From positions 1 to 48,337 of the forward strand of contig CAYLWP010000003.1 in assembly GCA_964387365.1 (NCBI GenBank): DNA of 48,337 nucleotides, written 5' to 3'. Below the pieces are notes generated by a model. The model did not search any database and was not told the DNA's origin. It saw nothing but the letters and a program-made list of their open reading frames with translations. Position 1 is the stretch's first letter. Each line of letters starts with the position of its first letter. The position numbers and the translations under genes are program-made. Shown in pieces: positions 42,886 through 48,337 of this stretch. The stretch comes from COE1 sp964387365. Lineage in GTDB: Bacteria > Bacillota > Clostridia > Lachnospirales > Lachnospiraceae.

Positions 42886-45800
42886 TTATTGAGCTGCCAC
42901 TTCGTGCAGACTTAATTCAATTTCCGCGCAATCCAGATTGGGGGCATATGCACCATCCACTCCGGTTACCATGATTTTATTATTTCCCGGCACCAGGTCT
43001 ACCTGTATACCGACATATTCTCCTACGGTATGCCATGAGCCTGTAGAGGTACAGGTTGCGGTTCTTACAGTACCGTTTGCTTCCACGCTGAAGGATCTCT
43101 GCTCATTTGCCGCATAGTATAAACGAATCTTTCTGGTGCCTGCTTCATTACAAAAGACATTAAATGTAACAACGCCCTTGCCATCTCCTCCGATATGTCC
43201 TAAGTACTTATCTCCGGAAGCGTCCCCATTATTAACGACTGTTATTTTACCGCTCAGCTTAGCGTCTTCTGCTTCCATCTTGTATTTCTGTTTATCCACT
43301 ACCGGAAGGTCTATCTCTACGCGGTCAAGATTCGGTGCATATGCGCCGTTTACTCCGGCAAACTGAATGGTATTCGCACCGTTTTTAAAGTCTGCCTTTA
43401 ACTCAACCGGTTTTCCTATTGCGGTCCAGCTACCTGTTGATTCACAGGTAACCTGATACTTCTTACCGTTTACAATCACATTCATCTGACGATTCTCTTT
43501 GCCAGCATAGTAAACACGCAGGGTCCGCTGTCCTGAGCCACTGTTTGCAACCACGATTTCAGACATACCGTTGCCGCTTCCGCCTATATAGCTTACATAT
43601 TTGCCTCCGGATGTATCCGCTGAGCTTGAAACCTTGGCTTCTCCTGTTAACTTACCTTTTTCTATTTCGTAGCTGTAGGTTTTCGTATCCGTATTCTCTA
43701 AGAACGGTTTCATGAAATCCTCTGCACTAAGCAGCATATTATATGCTTCTTTGGAAACCAGCTTCTTTGCTTCAGGTGAAAGCGCATCATAGTTTGCACG
43801 AATCTCCTGCACCATACCAAGCTGTGCAACATCATCCACGGTTCCTAATTGTCCCATAATCTGCGCTTCTACTTCCTTTGCCGCAGCATAATCTGCATTG
43901 GTTAATACAATTCTGACAAGGGATGGTGCATTTTCCTTTGGATTACCAAGTTTTATTACATTTCCTCCCTGTTTTAACCTGATACCTTTCAGGGTTACTT
44001 TTGATGCAAGACTTACATCATCCCAGCTTTTTCCTTCCGGACAGGTTACGGTAACTGCTTTCTTGGTATCCTTATTTACAGTAATAACGAAGTCGCGGTC
44101 ATGGCTTCCTGCCGGCTTCTCACTGCTTGGCTTGCTAAGATAATAAATATCCATATTCCACGCAGCTTCCGGTTTTGCATCAAACTTAAAGGTAACAGTA
44201 CCTTCAGCCCCCTGTGCATCAGTGTCATAGCCCATCCAGCCTACATATCCTTCTCTACGGCCTGCCTGACCTCCTAAAATACCATCTTCAGCCGCATCTA
44301 AAACAATCTGATACTTTGTTTCAAATCTTTCATTGTAAAGCTCCTTCAGCTGTGCACCGGAAAGTGCCGCATCATATACAACCACACTATCCATGCTTCC
44401 TGTGAAATGACTGTCTCCGGATACCGCATACGGAAGGAAGCCTATGTAATAAGAATCCTTTTTATTTCCATCCGTAGCAAAGCCACACAGGGTCTTGCCT
44501 GTTACGCTGCTTGTTCCAATCTTTTCACCATCTACATACATGGTACCGGTACCATTTCCACTTTCAACATAAGCCACTAAGTGCCAAGTATTTTTCTTGT
44601 AAGGATTATTTGTGGTTGCTGACAGCTTCTGTCCCTCAGTACTTCCGGACTGATTACGATAGAATACAATGTCGCCATTCACGTTATTTCTTGCAAGAAT
44701 CTGAGCGGAAGCGCCAAGCTCACCATTGCCCTGCAATGCTCCGTAAGAAAATAGCTGACTGCTGAAATTATTCTTATCAGACTTAATCCACATGGCAACG
44801 GTTGCACCTCTTCCTGCCTTAAGCTGCTTCATCGGATCAGAATCTCCGGGTGTGAAGGTAATACCTGTTGAAAGCTTTCCGCCGTCATCCGGGAATACCA
44901 CAACGTCATTACCGTCGCCGTCTGTCTTGAAGGTAACGCCCTTTGCATCAGCTGTCACTTCCTTATTGCCGGCTACTCCGACTAAGGTTGCATTGCCATT
45001 ATTTCCCTGCTTATAGTCAGAAAAATCAAATTTCAAAATTGGCTGTATCTTTGCCTGTGCTGCCTGCTTACCTACATACTCAACCTTTACGTCATCGAAT
45101 ATCAGATACTCACCGGAAGCTCCGTAAGAATAGAACTCCAGCTGCAACTGGCCATTTGTAACATTGATTTCCGGAATTTCAATGTAGGTCCAATCCTTTA
45201 GCGCACCCATTTTCTGAATATCAACGTACTGTGCACTTCCACCGTAATTCATGACATAAAAGCCTGCACTGGTACTGTGTCCGTTGCCCGGTGCCGTACG
45301 GGAATGCTTCGATGCTTTTACATAGCAGGAGGCTTTATATAAGCCGTTTGCCATACCTTCATTTAACTGATAAGTAGAGACCTCATAATTCTTGTTTGCT
45401 TTATGTATACCGGAATATTTACCCGTATGTCCTTCCTCGTTTATATAAGATGCGTCTGTATTCTTCCAGCGGCTCCAGTCAGCTGCAGTTACGGATTTGA
45501 TTGTCTGTCCGTTGTTGGCATCATAATGGAAGCGTTCAAAAGAACCGTTGTTCACATCATGTCTTTCAAGTCTCTGGTTGGTTTTTGGCGCGGACACAAA
45601 ATCGGAGGCTTCTCCAATCTGTAAAACCATACCCGGATCGGAGGTATCTCCCTTTGTTGCTGCCGATAAACCGATTTGCGTAATTACGCTGCCCGGAATG
45701 GTAATTGTATTTCCGTTAATCTGCACTTTTGAGGTGATATCCTGTGCTTTATTCGAAAGCAGATCCTGTGCATAAACCTTCTTACCGCTCAGCTTTTGAT

Positions 45801-47283
45801 TGAAGGTAAGCTTCAAGCTGTTATAATAACCAAAAACACCGATTTTTCCGGTTAAATCGCCTGCATTCAAAGTAACATTTGCTGATTTTACCGGCTGGTA
45901 TCCGGTGTTGCTATGAGTTCTTGAATACGTTGCGATACTGATTGCTCCATTTGGATTACGGCTTGCCGTAACGTACGGAATATCATCCCCACTCTTTACG
46001 GAAACCTTCGGAAGGTCGATTCCTCTGGCAATTGCTGCCGGAGCCTTCATGCTTACCTTACCTGTGGTTTTATCCCACGCCGGTTCCTGTGAAGTGAATG
46101 TCCAATCGTCCGTCAAATATGCATTGGAAAGCTTTGTATCATAGGCTCCCACTTCGTAGGGAGGTGCGATTCTCTGCCAACGCACGGTTCTGGCCACTTC
46201 ATCAAAGCGGTTTCTGGTAGCTTTTGTATCTACAAATTTCTTTCCGCCGGCAAAATAGGTATTTTTTTCTGTTCCCATTCCGAAATATTTACTTCCGGAC
46301 TTTGCCGTGTCTGTTGTTACATATGGTGTGAAACGCATAACTCCTGCCGAAAGACCAAGGGAGGCACAGATGTACATTTCATCTTCTGCATTAATCAGTC
46401 CCATTGCGTCACCCTTTTCCGTGAATCCGGAAATCAACTGCTCTCCTACACGGTCTAAGGTTAACGCTGTAGCAAGATTATCCAAAACATCATAAGTACG
46501 GAACACATCGGAGAACGCTGCAAATTCCACGTTATCCTCTAAAAGCCCGCTCTCAATACGACCATTGCTCTTATTCTGTCCGCTGCCGCCGACTACATGT
46601 TCAATAATCAGCTCAGGATATTCCTCTTCAGCCCATTCGGAGATTTTACGTCTCCACTCTATCTTTTTCTGTTCTGTACCCCAGTCAATTTTCCAATATG
46701 CAATTCCTGCATACTTGCTCCACTGAAGACGCATACGCCAGAATTCTTCCTCATTTTTTCCGGCATACTCAGGGTATGCATTACTTGTCTGTGCACAAAT
46801 CCAGAGACCGGTTCCTTTCCAACCATAGCTTTTAATCTTTTCATTAAGAACTTTTAGCTTCTGCTGCGGAGTTTTTCCATACTCCTTTACAGGAAACTTA
46901 TCATCCGGCAGAACCTGGCATCCAAAATACTGCTTATTTTTTCCGCCCTTTTTGGTTCCGTAGGGTAAATCCCAGCCGTCGTCCAGAAGAAAGTATAAAT
47001 CACCTCTCACTTCCGGATACATGGTAGATACCCAGCCTGTTTTTTCATTGAATAAATGCTCGGGGTCAACTACGTCACGCTTGTCGCTGCTCCCCACCTG
47101 ATTCTCATGCCATGCAACCCAGTCCTGAATGTTCCAGGTACACACATAATTCCCCGTTTCTGCTGTGGATTTTGACGGCACAAGGCTCGAAGGAGCCGCA
47201 TTCGCAACATTACCAGGAATAGAAATGCTTGTCAAAACCACTGCTGCCGATACGAGTGCTGATAATACGCACTTTACTTTCAT
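42886..47283 (-). CDS. Secreted multi-modular clan GH-D (GH27/GH36-like) glycosidase
   Basis: This is a 1465-residue exported protein: signal peptide (1-30), catalytic (beta/alpha)8 barrel (about 35-420), a beta domain (420-560), a CBM4-like module (575-745), a LamG / concanavalin-like domain (750-990), CBM35/CBM6-like module 1 (995-1125), a helical spacer (1125-1195), and CBM35/CBM6-like modules 2 (1200-1325) and 3 (1330-1465). The barrel has LLDDGWD (about 96-102), the presumed nucleophile Asp in YWKIDWGT (near 198) and the presumed acid/base Asp in FSDVFRTYD (near 258). This pattern belongs to GH27/GH36 alpha-galactosidase-like enzymes. The exact family and substrate are not decided (alpha-galactoside, isomaltodextran or beta-arabinopyranoside are possible). 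The frame reaches a GTG at 47295 that overlaps the GAGGAA ribosome binding site, so the ATG at 47283 is chosen. Confidence 0.82.
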   Translation of the reverse strand: MKVKCVLSALVSAAVVLTSISIPGNVANAAPSSLVPSKSTAETGNYVCTWNIQDWVAWHENQVGSSDKRDVVDPEHLFNEKTGWVSTMYPEVRGDLYFLLDDGWDLPYGTKKGGKNKQYFGCQVLPDDKFPVKEYGKTPQQKLKVLNEKIKSYGWKGTGLWICAQTSNAYPEYAGKNEEEFWRMRLQWSKYAGIAYWKIDWGTEQKKIEWRRKISEWAEEEYPELIIEHVVGGSGQNKSNGRIESGLLEDNVEFAAFSDVFRTYDVLDNLATALTLDRVGEQLISGFTEKGDAMGLINAEDEMYICASLGLSAGVMRFTPYVTTDTAKSGSKYFGMGTEKNTYFAGGKKFVDTKATRNRFDEVARTVRWQRIAPPYEVGAYDTKLSNAYLTDDWTFTSQEPAWDKTTGKVSMKAPAAIARGIDLPKVSVKSGDDIPYVTASRNPNGAISIATYSRTHSNTGYQPVKSANVTLNAGDLTGKIGVFGYYNSLKLTFNQKLSGKKVYAQDLLSNKAQDITSKVQINGNTITIPGSVITQIGLSAATKGDTSDPGMVLQIGEASDFVSAPKTNQRLERHDVNNGSFERFHYDANNGQTIKSVTAADWSRWKNTDASYINEEGHTGKYSGIHKANKNYEVSTYQLNEGMANGLYKASCYVKASKHSRTAPGNGHSTSAGFYVMNYGGSAQYVDIQKMGALKDWTYIEIPEINVTNGQLQLEFYSYGASGEYLIFDDVKVEYVGKQAAQAKIQPILKFDFSDYKQGNNGNATLVGVAGNKEVTADAKGVTFKTDGDGNDVVVFPDDGGKLSTGITFTPGDSDPMKQLKAGRGATVAMWIKSDKNNFSSQLFSYGALQGNGELGASAQILARNNVNGDIVFYRNQSGSTEGQKLSATTNNPYKKNTWHLVAYVESGNGTGTMYVDGEKIGTSSVTGKTLCGFATDGNKKDSYYIGFLPYAVSGDSHFTGSMDSVVVYDAALSGAQLKELYNERFETKYQIVLDAAEDGILGGQAGRREGYVGWMGYDTDAQGAEGTVTFKFDAKPEAAWNMDIYYLSKPSSEKPAGSHDRDFVITVNKDTKKAVTVTCPEGKSWDDVSLASKVTLKGIRLKQGGNVIKLGNPKENAPSLVRIVLTNADYAAAKEVEAQIMGQLGTVDDVAQLGMVQEIRANYDALSPEAKKLVSKEAYNMLLSAEDFMKPFLENTDTKTYSYEIEKGKLTGEAKVSSSADTSGGKYVSYIGGSGNGMSEIVVANSGSGQRTLRVYYAGKENRQMNVIVNGKKYQVTCESTGSWTAIGKPVELKADFKNGANTIQFAGVNGAYAPNLDRVEIDLPVVDKQKYKMEAEDAKLSGKITVVNNGDASGDKYLGHIGGDGKGVVTFNVFCNEAGTRKIRLYYAANEQRSFSVEANGTVRTATCTSTGSWHTVGEYVGIQVDLVPGNNKIMVTGVDGAYAPNLDCAEIELSLHEVAAQ

Positions 47284-47331
47284 TAATTTCCTCACTTTCT
47301 TAATTTCCTCGGTTTTTGTGTTGCGTTTTTC

Positions 47332-47360
47332 ATTCTATCATCCATGTTTCAGAATTGCAA
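47332..47360 (-). promoter_or_regulatory. Sigma-A promoter of the clan GH-D gene
   Basis: Minus-strand TTGCAA, 17 bases, TAGAAT. A GTTGACATAA word lies slightly upstream but has no -10 box at the right distance. Confidence 0.5.
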
Positions 47361-47457
47361 GAATTCTTATGTCAACTTTTATTCATTGTGTGTAGAATAG
47401 CTAATTATATTTCAACATTTTTGGTGGTTTTTAACAATTTTCATGCAAGCGTGAAAA

Positions 47458-47485
47458 AGCCGCCGGGAAATTCTTCCCGACGGCT
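47458..47485 (-). terminator. Terminator after the small membrane protein pair
   Basis: The stem AGCCGTCGGGAA / TTTCCCGGCGGCT is GC-rich and followed by TTTTCACG on the minus strand, 12 bases beyond the stop. Confidence 0.85.
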
Positions 47486-47496
47486 GCTTCCATGTA

Positions 47497-47817
47497 TTAT
47501 CCTTCTATTTTCTTAAGCAAAGCTGCTCTTACTACGCCCTTAGGATCCTGAACGATTACTTTTATCACCCAGATAACAAGCCCTAATGCCACCACGGAAA
47601 GTCCGAGGTAGAAATCATTCAGCATGTCCAGCGGCTCCGGTGTAAAATATGCTGCCTGCAGCTCGATATATTCAAATACGGCATCTACCATCCACATGAG
47701 GGACGCTCCCCATTAAAGAAAGCACAGTGTGCTGACCTTCCAGGTATCCTGTGGCGCATTCCGATACCATACTATGGTAGACACAATTGCCGCAAATACG
47801 GTAATCAACAATGTCAT
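47497..47817 (-). pseudogene. Small membrane protein of unknown function, interrupted by an in-frame TAA
   Basis: The ATG at 47817 overlaps the upstream stop (ATGA). It opens a 34-codon stretch with one TM helix (MTLLITVFAAIVSTIVWY) that meets TAA at 47713-47715. The same frame then continues with WGASL and a further 66 codons from the ATG at 47697 to the stop at 47497, including a second TM helix (LGLSVVALGLVIWVIKVIV). Reading the TAA as an amino acid gives a 106-codon protein, so a single substitution (for example Tyr TAT/TAC to TAA) is the simplest explanation. GGGGAG lies 8 bases before the ATG at 47697, so the C-terminal part might be re-initiated. I do not recognise a function. Confidence 0.7.
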
Positions 47818-48203
47818 AGCGCTTCCTCCTCCGGCTTCATCTCCTGTGCCTTCTTCTCTATTGCATTGCTTACTGCCACCATGCCTGCCCATGCAACTGT
47901 CACAAGGGCTGCCATGGCAACACCGACCGTTGCCATTTCATGAAGCATTTCTGCCGTTGCCTCCGCACTCGACGCTGCTGTCAGGAACGGGAACCAGGGT
48001 ACGATTTCTCCGTGCCAGATATGTTCAAAGGTAAGAAGTGCAGAACCGCCCCAGAGCAGATTGGTCAGCCATTTTACCTTTCCTTTTACCGGACTTTTTA
48101 CTTCCGCTTCAGCTCCGCACGATTCTTTTTCCTTCTTCTCTGCCACTTTGGCAACTACTGTTACAATAGCAGCCTCAGCTGCCGGTACTAATAAACATGC
48201 CAT
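47814..48203 (-). CDS. Small membrane protein of unknown function
   Basis: This is a 129-residue protein with a hydrophobic start (MACLLVPAAEAAIVTVVAKV), a charged Lys/Glu segment (20-45), then two likely membrane regions: 46-63 (WLTNLLWGGSALLTFEHIW) and 88-110 (MATVGVAMAALVTVAWAGMV). Between them lies HIWHGEIVPWFPFLTAA, with two His and three aromatics near the membrane surface. I recall similar proteins annotated only as hypothetical in Lachnospiraceae. The ATG follows a perfect AGGAGG. It is coupled by a 4-base overlap to the next gene, so the two probably act as a pair in the membrane. Confidence 0.75.
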   Translation of the reverse strand: MACLLVPAAEAAIVTVVAKVAEKKEKESCGAEAEVKSPVKGKVKWLTNLLWGGSALLTFEHIWHGEIVPWFPFLTAASSAEATAEMLHEMATVGVAMAALVTVAWAGMVAVSNAIEKKAQEMKPEEEAL

Positions 48204-48315
48204 AATATACTCCTCCTTTTTAAACCTATAATCTCTCGGAATCTAAAGGCCACAAAATATAAGCCTAGCAGATTCCCATTTTATTAAAATCCCCCACTTA
48301 TTTGTTAAAAAACAC

Positions 48316-48321
48316 TTGACA
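48316..48321 (+). promoter_or_regulatory. Possible -35 box for a divergent gene beyond the window
   Basis: A perfect TTGACA lies 16 bases before the window end, so any -10 box is not visible. Confidence 0.25.
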
Positions 48322-48337
48322 AATCCATCGAAAAATG

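Overview
The window is a low-GC chromosomal segment whose gene families fit a motile, Gram-positive, anaerobic gut-type Clostridia, most likely a Lachnospiraceae member related to Roseburia, Lachnospira or Agathobacter. The pointers are a FlgM-FlgN-FlgK-FlgK-FlgL-FliW-CsrA flagellar operon, very large secreted multi-modular glycosidases with Glu/Thr-rich linkers, a ferredoxin-type aldo/keto reductase and strong AGGAGG ribosome binding sites. The species assignment is inference. Almost every gene lies on the minus strand. Only the partial CapA gene at the left edge and a second CapA-family lipoprotein are on the plus strand.

Layout. 1-8.2 kb: the end of a CapA-like gene, a polysaccharide deacetylase, the sbcD-sbcC-DUF1292 DNA repair operon, a CapA-family lipoprotein and an SH3b-NlpC/P60 cell wall hydrolase. 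8.3-13.9 kb: one giant secreted GH16 glucanase with about six carbohydrate-binding modules. 14-15.5 kb: debris, namely the remnant of an IS3-type transposase orfA, a frameshifted Rpn/PD-(D/E)XK nuclease gene and a 21-bp-period direct repeat. 15.5-23.2 kb: the late flagellar operon, read flgM, flgN, two divergent flgK genes, flgL, fliW, csrA, preceded by a sigma-28-like promoter and a long structured leader. 23.2-25.2 kb: a fused homocysteine methyltransferase / methylenetetrahydrofolate reductase. 25.2-29.8 kb: a GH76 lipoprotein with five CBM6-like modules. 30-31.8 kb: a chemoreceptor. 31.9-35.8 kb: a three-gene envelope-glycan cassette (GT2-GtrA, membrane protein, phosphodiester glycosidase) whose last gene is broken by a perfect tandem duplication. 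36-38.7 kb: an ABC-2 exporter. 38.7-39.8 kb: the aldo/keto reductase. 40-47.3 kb: a GH28-like beta-helix enzyme, xanthine phosphoribosyltransferase and a clan GH-D glycosidase, the two secreted enzymes sharing the same CBM35/CBM6-like module. 47.5-48.2 kb: a pair of small conserved-looking membrane proteins, the second cut by an in-frame stop.

How the parts work together. Flagella, a chemoreceptor and four large extracellular glycosidases fit a bacterium that swims to and digests complex polysaccharide. GH16 (beta-glucan) plus GH76 (alpha-1,6-mannan) would suit fungal cell walls, but this is an inference from family names. FliW and CsrA downstream of the hook-filament junction genes point to the known FliW-CsrA-flagellin partner-switch control.

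The most notable observations are: the 197-bp-offset perfect tandem duplication that frameshifts the phosphodiester glycosidase gene and would restore a 374-residue protein if collapsed; a hairpin that buries both the Shine-Dalgarno and the start codon of the deacetylase gene; the in-frame TAA in the small membrane gene; the structured leader of the flagellar operon; and large unassigned domains in the secreted enzymes. No wholly new defence or mobile system was evident. No tRNA, rRNA or CRISPR array was seen.
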